NCBI GenBank assembly: GCA_965221785.1
Contig: CBDCSR010000002.1
Span: 186,001 to 250,000 of the forward strand
Direction: 5' to 3'
DNA: 64,000 nt
Origin: BD2-11 sp965221785
GTDB taxonomy: Bacteria; Gemmatimonadota; Gemmatimonadetes; Longimicrobiales; Gaopeijiaceae
Shown: one piece after another, positions 1-8,415 of the stretch
Layout: every line of letters starts with the position of its first letter
Position numbering within the stretch: position 1 is the stretch's first letter
The notes under the pieces: generated by a model
Databases searched by the model: none
What the model was told of the DNA's origin: nothing
The model's input: the letters and a program-made list of their open reading frames with translations, nothing else
Program-made: the position numbers and the translations under genes

Positions 1-860
1 CCGGGACGGCCTTCCAGCCAGGCGGCGAGTTCCAGGCCGCTCCGGTTGTGTCGCGCCATGCGCACCGACAGCGTCTTGATCCCGCGCTCCAGCAGCCAGG
101 CCGCGTGCGGGTCCAGCGCCGGCCCGTAGAGCACCAGCATGCGCTGCACGCGCTCGATCAGCTCGCGGCTGCCCGAGACCACGCCCGCGATCAGGTCGGA
201 ATGGCCGCCGAGGTACTTGGTCGCGCTGTGGATCACGACGTCCACGCCGAGGCGGGCCGGCCTGAGGTTGATGGGCGAGGCGAAGGTGGCGTCCATCATG
301 GTGACCGCCCCTGCTTCGCGCGCGAGGCGCACCGGGATGCGGGGGTCGAAGACGCGCATCACGGGATTGGTCGGGGTCTCCATGAAGAGGATGCGGGTGT
401 TGTCCCGCATCGCGGACTCCCACGCGCAGGTCTCGTCCGGATCGACGAAGGTCGTGGTCACGCCACGGTGCGGCATCTCGTCGGCGAGGAACGTGCCGGT
501 GGCGCCGTACAGGTGCTTCGAGGCCACGACGTGGTCCCCGGCGCGGGTGACGGCGAGGACGGCGAGTGCGGTGGCTGCCATCCCGCTCCCGACGGCCAGC
601 GACGCTTCGGTACCCTCGAGCGCCGCCAGCTTCTTCGCCACGGCGACCTGGTTCGGGTTGTTTCCGTAGCGGGAGTAGCGCAGCTCGGGCGCGTCGCCCG
701 GCGCGTTCCAGAAGAAGGTGGAGCTCTGGACCACGGGCAGTACCACGGGCTCGCCGGGAAGCGGCTCGGGGCCACCCGCGTGGACGCCCAGCGTACCCGG
801 ACCCCAGTCCTCCCGCCCCTCCGGGGAATCGTTCATTTGCTCCTCCGGGATGTTCTTCAT
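1..860 (-). CDS. Cystathionine gamma-synthase / methionine gamma-lyase family PLP enzyme (3' end outside window)
   Basis: Fold-type I PLP enzyme of sulphur amino acid metabolism (Cys/Met metabolism family), which handles gamma-substituted homoserine, cystathionine or methionine. The first 286 codons are present. The PLP-lysine motif SATKYLGGHSDLIAG is at about residue 212, with Lys215 as the Schiff-base residue; the early part has the family SRYGNNPN and GSGMAAT segments. The start at 860 overlaps the stop of the upstream STAS gene as ATGA. A second in-frame ATG at 836 has a good GGAGGAG ribosome site, so the first eight residues are uncertain. Which substrate it uses cannot be told from this part; the homocysteine methyltransferase further upstream on the same strand fits methionine metabolism. 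The gene runs off the left edge. Confidence 0.9.
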   Translation of the reverse strand, partial: MKNIPEEQMNDSPEGREDWGPGTLGVHAGGPEPLPGEPVVLPVVQSSTFFWNAPGDAPELRYSRYGNNPNQVAVAKKLAALEGTEASLAVGSGMAATALAVLAVTRAGDHVVASKHLYGATGTFLADEMPHRGVTTTFVDPDETCAWESAMRDNTRILFMETPTNPVMRVFDPRIPVRLAREAGAVTMMDATFASPINLRPARLGVDVVIHSATKYLGGHSDLIAGVVSGSRELIERVQRMLVLYGPALDPHAAWLLERGIKTLSVRMARHNRSGLELAAWLEGRP

Positions 861-1444
861 CCCATCAGGCTCCTCATCAGACTGCTCAGCGCCAGATAGT
901 CTCCGGACTCGGGCCGCCGGAATGCAAGTCCACGCCGCACCAGTGATTCCAGGGTCGCCTGATCGACCTCGTCCGGAAGGTGCGCCGGAAGGTCCCCCGT
1001 TGAAAGGGTCCCCTGCTCCTCCAGCGAACGCCAGACCCGGGCATCGGCCTCGCTGCGCACGCCCACCAGCCGGCACGGCCCCGCCGTGGTCTCCGTCACG
1101 GCGGCAAGGCGATGGCGTTCGAGCACGGCCTGGATCGGCTCCAGATGGAGGTCGCTCACGCCGCGCAGGATGAAGAAGGCGCGAGTGGCCTCCCCGGGCG
1201 GCTGGTAGTGCAGGAGCAGCTTCGCGACAACCTCGTCCGCGCACGAAAAATCCAGCACGTGAACCTCGGAGAAATCGATGACCGAGAGCGCCGTCTGTCC
1301 CGCGTTCGCGAGCTGGCTCTCGATGGCCATCCGCACCGCGCGCCCCGTGGGCCGGGTCACCAGGTGCGCGTAGAGGGATGCCACCTGCCTCTGGACCAGG
1401 CGACGGAGGTCGATCGCCACCGGGTCGATGCCGAATCCGTTCAT
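857..1444 (-). CDS. Small STAS-like regulatory protein
   Basis: A 195-residue cytoplasmic protein. Around residues 45-75 it reads LSVIDFSEVHVLDFSCADEV, which fits the beta-strand and phospho-acceptor loop of STAS/DUF4325-type anti-sigma antagonists (a hydrophobic strand, then Asp-Phe-Ser before a helix). The C-terminal third (LPDEVDQATLESLVRRGLAF) resembles a winged-helix-like tail and is not assigned. It starts 20 bp after the stop of the STAS-HATPase fusion gene and ends in a four-base overlap with the PLP enzyme, so the three are probably cotranscribed. Inference: it is the substrate or partner of the upstream HATPase protein. The start at 1444 is the first ATG in frame; longer readings run through the upstream gene. 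Confidence 0.7.
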   Translation of the reverse strand: MNGFGIDPVAIDLRRLVQRQVASLYAHLVTRPTGRAVRMAIESQLANAGQTALSVIDFSEVHVLDFSCADEVVAKLLLHYQPPGEATRAFFILRGVSDLHLEPIQAVLERHRLAAVTETTAGPCRLVGVRSEADARVWRSLEEQGTLSTGDLPAHLPDEVDQATLESLVRRGLAFRRPESGDYLALSSLMRSLMG

Positions 1445-1463
1445 GAAGCCGGACCCGAGTCCG

Positions 1464-2369
1464 TCATGCGCCGCTCCTCTCCTTGCCCCGCTGCTTCGCG
1501 GGCAGAACGATGTTGATCTGGGCGCCCGGAAAGCGGGCGAGGCCCTGCTCCAGAGGGGGGGTGTCGTCCCATTCCGGCACGTCGGCGATACGCGCGGTCC
1601 CGCTGCGGATGGAGATGAGCCCGTCCCAACGCCGCACCTGCCTGCGGATCTGCTGGATTCCCTGGCCCCTTCCCAGATCCTGGAAACGCGTGACGCCGTG
1701 CAGGAAGGCGGCCTCCAGCGCCCTGCCGTCCCCCCATCGCTTCCCATAACGGCCGGCATGCTCCCGCGCCAGCGACTCGCGGAAGCCGCGCCCCAGGTCG
1801 GACACGGCGATCACCAGCATCCAGCGGTCCCGGCGCTTTGCCCAGTAGTAGGCCTGCGCGGCCACCCATCCCGGGGCCTCGGCATGTTCGATGATGTTCT
1901 GGCACACCTCCGAGAGCACCACCGAGAACTGGACGACCGTTACCAGCGGGTAGCCCAGGGTGCGGGTGAGGATGGTCCCCGCGCGCGTCTGCACGCGATC
2001 CACCACGGCGTGCACATCGCTGTTGGTGGTCACCGGAGTGATTTCGAGCAGCACGTCGGAGCTTGCAGCGGTTTCCCGCGGACGCCGGGTCTGCATCGAG
2101 AAGAAGCGCCGAGCCTGCTCGAAGAAGCGGATGCGCGACAGGTATCCGAGGACCTTCGCCTGCCGGGGAAGCCGCAGATGGGGCGCCTGTCCCAGCCTGC
2201 GCTTCAGGAGTGCGCCCGCGCTCAGCAGCCCGACCAGGCCCTGCGGGTCGACGAAGCGGAGGTAGCCCGCGTCGAAGAGCGCCTTTCCTTCCGCGGCCTG
2301 CGCGCATTGCTGGAAGACGCTGTCCACCGTGGAGTAGTCCAGCGATGAGGGTACGCGGATTACATGCAC
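1464..2369 (-). CDS. STAS domain fused to a HATPase_c (anti-sigma/GHKL-type) kinase domain
   Basis: A 301-residue soluble protein. Residues 1-105 look like a STAS-like fold (YSTVDSVFQQCAQ, then ALFDAGYLRFVDPQGLVGLL). Residues 150-300 are a GHKL ATPase: N-box VVLSEVCQNIIEHA near 175, G1 box AVSDLGRGF near 212, G2 box DLGRGQGIQQIRRQV near 250. This is the build of SpoIIAB/RsbW-type serine kinases rather than a sensor histidine kinase; there is no DHp domain or His phospho-acceptor. The start is a GTG at 2369 with GGAG eight bases upstream. It sits 49 bp after a sugar kinase and just before a separate STAS protein. Antagonist and kinase folds in one chain suggest a self-contained partner-switching unit; no sigma factor is nearby to name the target. 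Confidence 0.75.
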   Translation of the reverse strand: MHVIRVPSSLDYSTVDSVFQQCAQAAEGKALFDAGYLRFVDPQGLVGLLSAGALLKRRLGQAPHLRLPRQAKVLGYLSRIRFFEQARRFFSMQTRRPRETAASSDVLLEITPVTTNSDVHAVVDRVQTRAGTILTRTLGYPLVTVVQFSVVLSEVCQNIIEHAEAPGWVAAQAYYWAKRRDRWMLVIAVSDLGRGFRESLAREHAGRYGKRWGDGRALEAAFLHGVTRFQDLGRGQGIQQIRRQVRRWDGLISIRSGTARIADVPEWDDTPPLEQGLARFPGAQINIVLPAKQRGKERSGA

Positions 2370-2418
2370 CCGGCGGACTCCGGAGTTGGCGCGGCGGCAC
2401 GGACCGGGGCGGCGCGGG

Positions 2419-3405
2419 TCATCCGCGGACGATCCGCCCCTTCAGGTGGAGGTGCAGCCCGCGCGCACCGCGATGTTCGACGTTTCGGGCGGCCATGGAG
2501 TTGGCGGCGACGATCGCGCGCTCGATGCGGTCGCCCTCCAGCAGGCGAGCGAAAAAGGTAGCTCCCCACACATCCCCGCAGCCAGTCACATCCCCTTCGC
2601 GCGGGCCTCCCGGGATGTCGATCTGCCGGGTGGTGGCGGGGGCGGCGGTGGCCACCTGTCCGCGCATCGCGGGCCAGGTCGAGGTGTCGGGCGAGAAATC
2701 CGGCGCTGCCACATATGCCGCCCCGCGCTGGCCCATCGTGACGGTGACCAGCTTCAGGTCCGGCCCGACCACGTGCGCCGCCAGCCGCCATGGATCGCCG
2801 GCGTCCCGGCCGAGCAGGGCGAACTCGTCGTCGTTCATCTGGACCGCGTCGAAACAGCGCAGCCAGGAGTCCCACAGCGGCAGCGGGCGCGGCTCGCGTT
2901 CGCCGTGCCGCCCGATGCCCAGGAAGAGGGAATGGAGGTCGGCGTAGATCGGACCCTCGAACGCTTCGCGCAGCAGCTGTGCGGTGCCCAACTCCATCTC
3001 GAATCCCGAGATGAAATTGACGTAGAGGGCGTCGCAGTCGCGGGCGAGAGGCCAGAACTCCTCCCAGCTCCAGGCGGGCACCCCGCCGGACAGGCGCTCG
3101 CAACGCCGCTCGTCGTCCTGGTAGCGCAGTTCCACGCGGTTGTTGGGTTCCGGAACGATGCGGACGGCGCAGTGCGGGTCTACGCGGGGGATCTCCGCCA
3201 GGAAGCGGAGCGCGGGCTCGGCAAGGTCGCGGCCCACCTTGAGGATCGGAACGATGCGCCAATGCGCCGGCAGCGACGCGGCCAGGGCCTCCAGCGCGTA
3301 GCTCACACCGCCCCATTCCTCCACGGGATGACCGCGTCCGTCGCGCAGATGGATGGTGTCCCACACGAGCGTGCCGACTACGCCGAGGCGGGGGCGCCTG
3401 GTCAC
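2419..3405 (-). CDS. PfkB-family carbohydrate kinase
   Basis: A 328-residue ribokinase-like sugar kinase that phosphorylates a sugar or nucleoside with ATP. The signature DVTGCGDVWGATFFARLL near residue 270 holds the catalytic Asp and anion hole (GCGD in place of the usual GAGD). The N-terminus LGVVGTLVWDTIHLRDG and EEWGGVSYALEALA fit the substrate lid and GG switch of the family. The GTG start at 3405 overlaps the stop of the ROK kinase gene (GTGA), which decides it: the much longer open frame upstream is a shadow of the ROK gene. Two different sugar kinases translationally coupled suggest a sugar catabolic pair, but the substrate is not evident. Confidence 0.88.
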   Translation of the reverse strand: MTRRPRLGVVGTLVWDTIHLRDGRGHPVEEWGGVSYALEALAASLPAHWRIVPILKVGRDLAEPALRFLAEIPRVDPHCAVRIVPEPNNRVELRYQDDERRCERLSGGVPAWSWEEFWPLARDCDALYVNFISGFEMELGTAQLLREAFEGPIYADLHSLFLGIGRHGEREPRPLPLWDSWLRCFDAVQMNDDEFALLGRDAGDPWRLAAHVVGPDLKLVTVTMGQRGAAYVAAPDFSPDTSTWPAMRGQVATAAPATTRQIDIPGGPREGDVTGCGDVWGATFFARLLEGDRIERAIVAANSMAARNVEHRGARGLHLHLKGRIVRG

Positions 3406-4415
3406 GGCCGGACCGCTCGGTCCAGGGCTCGCGAGGAAGACCGGAGGCGGAACACCCCCGCCGCCCCCACCACCCCGGCGGTCCCCGGGAGCGCTCCCGG
3501 CACGACCGTGCAGGCATCCACCGCGGAGCGGAAGCGGGGGCGGCCGAGCTCCTCTGCGAGCGGGCCGAACAACAGGTCGCCGGCCGCGGCGACCCCGCCC
3601 ATCACCACCACCGCGTCCGGGCCGAGCAGGTTGACCGCGCTGGTGATCCCGGCCGCGAGCATGCGTGCCGCGTGCTCCAGCACTCCGGTCGCGTACGCGT
3701 CCCCCCCGACCGCCGCCTCGTGCACGGTGGCCGCGGTGATGCGGCCCAGGTCCCCTTCGACCAGCTCCGGGAGCGACGACCGCGCCCCACCGCCAAGCCC
3801 CTCGGCCGCGGCGCGCGCGATGCCCGGCCCGGAGGCGTAGGCCTCGAGGCACCCCCTGGCCCCGCAGGTGCAGCGGCGGCCGCCGTACTCGACCGTCATG
3901 TGCCCGATCTCCCCGGCGGCGCCCGTGGCCCCGACGAAGGGTCGCCCGTCCATGACGATCCCGCCGCCGATGCCGGTGCCCAGCGTGATCCCCAGCACCG
4001 ACCGGAAGCCGCGCCCCGCACCCTGCCACCATTCCCCGTAGGCGGCGCAGTTGGCGTCGTTCTCCACGACGGTGGGCAGGCCGGTCGCGGCCTGGACGCG
4101 GTCGCACAGCGGAAGTCCGAACCACCCCAGGTTATGCGACTCGAGCACCACGCCGCGGGCGCGATCGAGCGACCCGGGCGCCGCGACCCCTACCCCGGCG
4201 ACCTCGGCCCCCGAAGCCTCTGCGCGGGCCACCTCATCCACGGCCGCGCGGACCATCGCGCAAACCTGACCGAGCACCTCCTCCCCGCCCCGCCCCGCCG
4301 GTGTGTCCCGCGTCCGGAGCGCGCGCGGGCGGCCTCCCGCCACCGGAACCATCCCCACCGAGAGGGTGGTCCCGCCGATATCGACCCCCGCGATCCACTT
4401 CGCCATCAGAGCCAT
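3402..4415 (-). CDS. ROK-family sugar kinase (glucokinase-like)
   Basis: A 337-residue ROK kinase; members phosphorylate glucose, N-acetylglucosamine, N-acetylmannosamine or related sugars. The ATP phosphate loop AGVDIGGTTLSVGM is at the N-terminus, with the substrate/catalytic segment VVENDANCAAYGEWW near 115 and the ROK zinc motif CTCGARGCLEAYASG near 180. It has no N-terminal helix-turn-helix, so it is an enzyme rather than a NagC/XylR-type repressor. The annotated ATG is at 4415; a second ATG at 4406 is equally possible. The gene overlaps the PfkB kinase by four bases. Upstream, before lepA, lies a short AT-rich stretch with 10-bp spaced repeats that may carry a promoter. Confidence 0.9.
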   Translation of the reverse strand: MALMAKWIAGVDIGGTTLSVGMVPVAGGRPRALRTRDTPAGRGGEEVLGQVCAMVRAAVDEVARAEASGAEVAGVGVAAPGSLDRARGVVLESHNLGWFGLPLCDRVQAATGLPTVVENDANCAAYGEWWQGAGRGFRSVLGITLGTGIGGGIVMDGRPFVGATGAAGEIGHMTVEYGGRRCTCGARGCLEAYASGPGIARAAAEGLGGGARSSLPELVEGDLGRITAATVHEAAVGGDAYATGVLEHAARMLAAGITSAVNLLGPDAVVVMGGVAAAGDLLFGPLAEELGRPRFRSAVDACTVVPGALPGTAGVVGAAGVFRLRSSSRALDRAVRP

Positions 4416-4470
4416 CCCACTGGATCCACGCGACCTTCACGACGCGCCCGACGAAGCATCATCGACATCA

Positions 4471-4494
4471 ACTGATATCTACTGACATTTACTG
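4471..4494. repeat. Three ACTG tetramers spaced exactly 10 bp, in an AT-rich spot between lepA and the ROK gene
   Basis: ACTG occurs at 4471, 4481 and 4491, one DNA turn apart, in a small AT-rich patch of an otherwise about 70% GC region; the last copy overlaps the lepA stop codon region. It lies about 60 bp upstream of the ROK start. Phased short repeats can be a regulator site, but three tetramers can arise by chance, so this is only a pointer. Confidence 0.25.
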
Positions 4495-6288
4495 CTCAAT
4501 CGAAAGCACGGCCAGAAACGCCTCCTGCGGGATCTCCACCGACCCGACCTGCTTCATCCGCCTCTTCCCCTCCTTCTGGCGCTCGAGCAGCTTGCGCTTG
4601 CGCGTGATGTCCCCGCCGTAGCACTTGGCTGTCACCGCCTTGCGCAGGGCCTTCACGTTGGTGCGCGCCACGATCTTGGAACCGATCGCCGCCTGCAGCG
4701 CCACCTGGAACTGCTGGCGCGGAATGAGCTCCTTCAGCTTGCGCACCAGGTCGCGCCCGTAGAGCTGCGCGCGGTCGTGATGGATGATGACGCTGAACGC
4801 GTCCACCGGATCGCCGTTCACCAGCACGTCCAGCTTCACCAGGTTCTCGGGCCGGTACTCGGCGAACTCGTAGTCGAGCGCCGCGTACCCGCGCGTACTC
4901 CCCTTGAGGCGGTCGTAGAAGTCGAGCACGATCTCGGCCAGGGGCAGTTCGAAGTCCATCTCCACGCGCCGGGGATCCAGGTACCGCATCCCCTTGAACG
5001 TCCCGCGCCGATCGTGGCAGAGCTTCTGCACGTTGCCGATGTACTCGGCGGGCGACACGATGTGCGCCTGAACCCAGGGCTCCGCGACGGCCTTCAGCTT
5101 GCCGCGGCCGGGCAGGCGGGTGGGGTTCTCGATCGCCAGCTCGCTGCCGTCGGTGAGCGTGATGTGATACTCGACGTTGGGCACCGTTGTGATCAGGCTG
5201 ACGCCGAACTCGCGGTCCAGCCGTTCCTGGACGATCTCCATGTGCAGCAGCCCCAGGAAGCCGCAGCGGAACCCGAATCCGAGGGCGGCGGAGGTCTCCG
5301 GCTGATAGTGCAGGCTGCCGTCGTTCAGCCTGAGCCGGTCGAGGGCGTCGCGCAGGGACTCGTAGTCGTCGGCGTTGCTCGGATAGAGCCCCGCGAACAC
5401 CATGGGACGGACCGCCTTGTACCCCGGCAGCAGCTCCTGCGCCCTGCGCGCGGCGTCGACGACGGTATCCCCCACCCGCGTGTGCGAGACGGACTTGATG
5501 GCCGCGACCAGGTACCCCACCTCTCCCGGGTGGAGGGCGTCGCGGCGCACGCGCGCAAGCCGCGTGTAGCCCACCTCCGTCACCTCGTAGGTGGCGCTCA
5601 CGGTGCCGAAGCCGATGTCCATCCCAGGGCGCAGTACCCCGTCCATCACCCGCACGCTCGGGACCGCGCCCAGGTACTGGTCGTAGTAGGAGTCGAAGAT
5701 GAGCGCGCGCAGGGGTGCCTCGGGGTCGCCCTCGGGCGGGGGCACGCGTTCGATGACCGCTTCCAGGATCTCCGCGGCTCCGGTGCCCTCCTTGGCGCTC
5801 GCGAACAGCACCTCGGAGGGATCCACCCCCAGGAGGTCCGCGAGCTCGTCGCGGCGGCGCTCCGGCTCCGCGCCGGGAAGATCGATCTTGTTGATCACCG
5901 GAATCACTTCCAGCTCCGCGTCCAGCGCCAGAAACAGGTTCGAGATGGTCTGGGCCTGGACGCCCTGGCTGGCGTCGACGACGAGGATGGCGCCCTCGCA
6001 GGCCGCGAGGGAGCGCGACACCTCGTAGGTGAAGTCGACGTGTCCGGGGGTGTCGATCAGGTTGAGCTGATAGCGCTCGCCGTCCCGCGCCGTGTAGTCC
6101 ATGCGCACGGCGTGCAGCTTGATGGTGATGCCCCGTTCGCGCTCCAGTTCGTTGGAGTCGAGCACCTGGGCGCGCATCTGGCGGGCGTCGAGTGCGCCGG
6201 TGAGCTCCAGGAGTCGATCGGCCAGGGTCGACTTGCCGTGGTCGATGTGCGCGACAATGCAGAAGTTGCGAATGCGGTTCAGCTGCAC
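4489..6288 (-). CDS. lepA: Elongation factor 4 (LepA) GTPase
   Basis: A 599-residue ribosome-associated translational GTPase, which back-translocates or remodels stalled ribosomes. It has the P-loop AHIDHGKSTLADRLLE near residue 15, switch II DTPGHVDF near 80, NKIDLPGAEPERRRDEL for guanine recognition near 130, and the LepA-specific C-terminal domain ending in a Lys/Arg-rich tail (CYGGDITRKRKLLERQKEGK). Length matches the family. The start is GTG at 6288 with GGAGGAG seven bases upstream; longer open reading upstream is the threonine aldolase gene in another frame. The first 10 bases overlap the end of that gene, so translation is likely coupled. Confidence 0.97.
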   Translation of the reverse strand: MQLNRIRNFCIVAHIDHGKSTLADRLLELTGALDARQMRAQVLDSNELERERGITIKLHAVRMDYTARDGERYQLNLIDTPGHVDFTYEVSRSLAACEGAILVVDASQGVQAQTISNLFLALDAELEVIPVINKIDLPGAEPERRRDELADLLGVDPSEVLFASAKEGTGAAEILEAVIERVPPPEGDPEAPLRALIFDSYYDQYLGAVPSVRVMDGVLRPGMDIGFGTVSATYEVTEVGYTRLARVRRDALHPGEVGYLVAAIKSVSHTRVGDTVVDAARRAQELLPGYKAVRPMVFAGLYPSNADDYESLRDALDRLRLNDGSLHYQPETSAALGFGFRCGFLGLLHMEIVQERLDREFGVSLITTVPNVEYHITLTDGSELAIENPTRLPGRGKLKAVAEPWVQAHIVSPAEYIGNVQKLCHDRRGTFKGMRYLDPRRVEMDFELPLAEIVLDFYDRLKGSTRGYAALDYEFAEYRPENLVKLDVLVNGDPVDAFSVIIHHDRAQLYGRDLVRKLKELIPRQQFQVALQAAIGSKIVARTNVKALRKAVTAKCYGGDITRKRKLLERQKEGKRRMKQVGSVEIPQEAFLAVLSIEQ

Positions 6289-7352
6289 GGTCCGCTCCTC
6301 CCCCGGTTCCGGGAGGGCGCGGGCAGCACGCGCCGCATGATGTCGAGCGCGCGCTCCACGTCGGGCGCGGAGATGTCCCGGTGGGTCACGGCCCGCACTC
6401 CGCTCTCGCCCTGAGGAAGAAGATGGACCCCGCCTGCATGACAGCGCGTCGCGAACGCGCCCGCCGGCATCGTGGTCACCCGGAAGCGCACCAGGTTGGA
6501 CTGTACGCGGTCGAGGTCGACCTCCAGGCCGTCGATGCAGGCGACACCGCGCGCCAGGGCGCGGGCGTTGGCGATGTCGGAGGACAACTCGCAGCGGTGA
6601 TGCTCCAGCGCGTGCAGGGCGGCGGCGGCGAGGATTCCCGCCTGGCGGAAGCCGCCTCCGAACTGCTGCTTGAAGCGCCGCGCCCGCGCCACCATCTCCC
6701 GCGAGCCCGCGAGGGCAGAGCCCACGGGCGCGCCGAGGCCCTTGCTGAAGCAGACGTTCACCGTATCGAAGGGGGCGGAATAGCGCGCCTCGGGGACCCC
6801 TGTGGCGGCGGTGGCGTGCCAGAGGCGGGCCCCGTCGAGATGGGTGGCGAGGCCGTGGCGGCGCGCGGCCACGCATACTTCCTCGACCCGGCCGAGCGAC
6901 CACACCGTCCCCCCTCCGCCGTTGTGGGTGTTCTCGACGCACAGCAGCCGCGCCGGGGACTCCAGGTGGATCGGGTTGAAGGGATGCTCCGGCTCGATGG
7001 CGTCGTCGACATCGGCGGCGGTGAATACGCCGCAACGCCCGGGGAGGGGCTTCAGGGTCACCCCGCTGAGCGCGGCGGGAGCGCCCGACTCGCTGCGGAC
7101 GATGTGGGCCCTCTCGTCGATCAGGACCAGGTCGCCGGGTTCGGTGAGGGCGCGCACCCCGATCTGGTTGGACATCGTGCCCGTGGGCACGAAGACCGCG
7201 GCCTCCTTCCCCAGCAGCTCCGCGGTGCGCGCCTCCAGCGCGTTCACGGTGGGGTCGTCGCCGTAGACATCGTCGCCCACCGGAGCGGCGGCCATGGCCT
7301 CCCGCATGGCCGGGGTGGGTAGGGTCACGGTGTCGCTGCGCAGATCGATCAT
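6279..7352 (-). CDS. ltaE: Low-specificity L-threonine aldolase
   Basis: A 357-residue PLP enzyme cleaving L-threonine or allo-threonine to glycine and acetaldehyde. The start MIDLRSDTVTLPTPAMREAM is the typical N-terminus; GDDVYGDDPTVNALE and the PLP-lysine motif FSKGLGAPVGS (Lys204) follow, with ENTHNGGGGTV and HLDGARLWHA in the active site. The ATG at 7352 was chosen because homologues begin at this point. It ends 10 bp inside lepA and begins 37 bp after the homocysteine methyltransferase, so it is part of the same leftward operon. Production of glycine would feed one-carbon metabolism beside a methyltransferase, though this link is inference. Confidence 0.95.
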   Translation of the reverse strand: MIDLRSDTVTLPTPAMREAMAAAPVGDDVYGDDPTVNALEARTAELLGKEAAVFVPTGTMSNQIGVRALTEPGDLVLIDERAHIVRSESGAPAALSGVTLKPLPGRCGVFTAADVDDAIEPEHPFNPIHLESPARLLCVENTHNGGGGTVWSLGRVEEVCVAARRHGLATHLDGARLWHATAATGVPEARYSAPFDTVNVCFSKGLGAPVGSALAGSREMVARARRFKQQFGGGFRQAGILAAAALHALEHHRCELSSDIANARALARGVACIDGLEVDLDRVQSNLVRFRVTTMPAGAFATRCHAGGVHLLPQGESGVRAVTHRDISAPDVERALDIMRRVLPAPSRNRGRSGPCS

Positions 7353-7389
7353 GACCCGCGATACCCCGGGCAGGACCGGTGGTGTCGCA

Positions 7390-8415
7390 TCACCGCCGCG
7401 GCCCCGGAGCGCCGAAACCGCGACCGCGCGATCCACCGGAAGGCGCGAGCGGCACATCGGCGATCTGCTCTCGCAGCGCGCGGATGCCCGACGGACCGAC
7501 GCGGCAGCACCCGCCGACTCCCGCCGCGCCGCGCGCGATCCAGTCGCGCGCATCCAGGATCAGCTCGCCGCCCCCTCCGGCGCCGGCGGGCCAGTGCCAC
7601 GTGCCGGTGTGGGCATCGTACACCTCCCCCGAGTTGGGATAGGCGATTACGGGAAGATCGGTCACGGTGCGGATTCGCCCGATGAGCTCGCCGACGTGGG
7701 CGGGCGCGACGCAGTTCACCCCCACCGCCACCACCCGCGCCGTCCGATGGCAGAGGCGCGCAACCTCCTCCACCGGCGTGCCGTCCCAAAGCCGCGCGCC
7801 ATCCGCGCAGCAGAAGCTCATCCACACCCATGCATCCGGCGTCTCCTCCAGAATCCCGAGCAATGCCTCGACCTCGAGACCCGAGGGGATGGTCTCGCAG
7901 AGGATCAGGTCGGCAGCCGAGCGCGCGAAGAGCCGGAAGCGGCGCCGGTGGAACTCGTCCAGCACCCCGAACTCGACGCCGTACCGGCCATCGTACTCCG
8001 ACCCGTCCGCGAGATACGCCCCGTATGGGCCGGCACTCGCCGCGACCAGCGGCCGCAGCCGCCCGGTGCGGTTGGCCTGAACCGCCCAGTACCGGTCGCG
8101 CGCCTCGACGGCGAGCGCGACCGAAAGCTCCAGGAGGCCAGCCGCCTCGGCATCGCCGTAGCCCTGCTCGCGGAAGCCGGGAAAGCTCGCCTGGTAGCTG
8201 GCGGTGGAGACGCAGTCCGCACCGGCTGCGAGGTACTCGGCGTGAATGTCGCGGATGGCATCAGGCTCCGAGACGAGAAGTTGCGCGGACCAGAGCCGGG
8301 TGTCGAGCCGGTGTCCCCGGGCTTCGAGCGCCGTCGCCAGACCCCCGTCCGCGATCAGGGGCCTTCCGCGAGCGAGAAACCCGGCAAGAGGCCCGGTCGC
8401 CTCCGCCGGGCTCAT
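7390..8415 (-). CDS. mmuM: Homocysteine S-methyltransferase family protein
   Basis: A 341-residue zinc enzyme that moves a methyl group from S-methylmethionine or SAM to homocysteine to give methionine. It begins with the LIADGGLATALEARGH segment; the three zinc cysteines are visible as GVNC (Cys235) and GGCC (Cys303, Cys304). Length matches MmuM, shorter than the cobalamin MetH module, and there is no B12 domain. Its start overlaps the stop of the upstream UGA-containing ArsC-like gene as ATGA, so they are translationally coupled. The last 30 residues are Gly/Arg-rich and unlikely to be folded. Confidence 0.92.
   Translation of the reverse strand: MSPAEATGPLAGFLARGRPLIADGGLATALEARGHRLDTRLWSAQLLVSEPDAIRDIHAEYLAAGADCVSTASYQASFPGFREQGYGDAEAAGLLELSVALAVEARDRYWAVQANRTGRLRPLVAASAGPYGAYLADGSEYDGRYGVEFGVLDEFHRRRFRLFARSAADLILCETIPSGLEVEALLGILEETPDAWVWMSFCCADGARLWDGTPVEEVARLCHRTARVVAVGVNCVAPAHVGELIGRIRTVTDLPVIAYPNSGEVYDAHTGTWHWPAGAGGGGELILDARDWIARGAAGVGGCCRVGPSGIRALREQIADVPLAPSGGSRGRGFGAPGPRR

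Noticed and set aside
48..899. Plus-strand open frames over the PLP enzyme and most other genes (also 1428-2348, 2386-3840, 4777-6414, 13072-15822, 59499-61949)
   Set aside because: In about 70% GC DNA the antisense of real genes stays open; these frames give Arg/Pro/His-rich nonsense, while the opposite strand has catalytic motifs.
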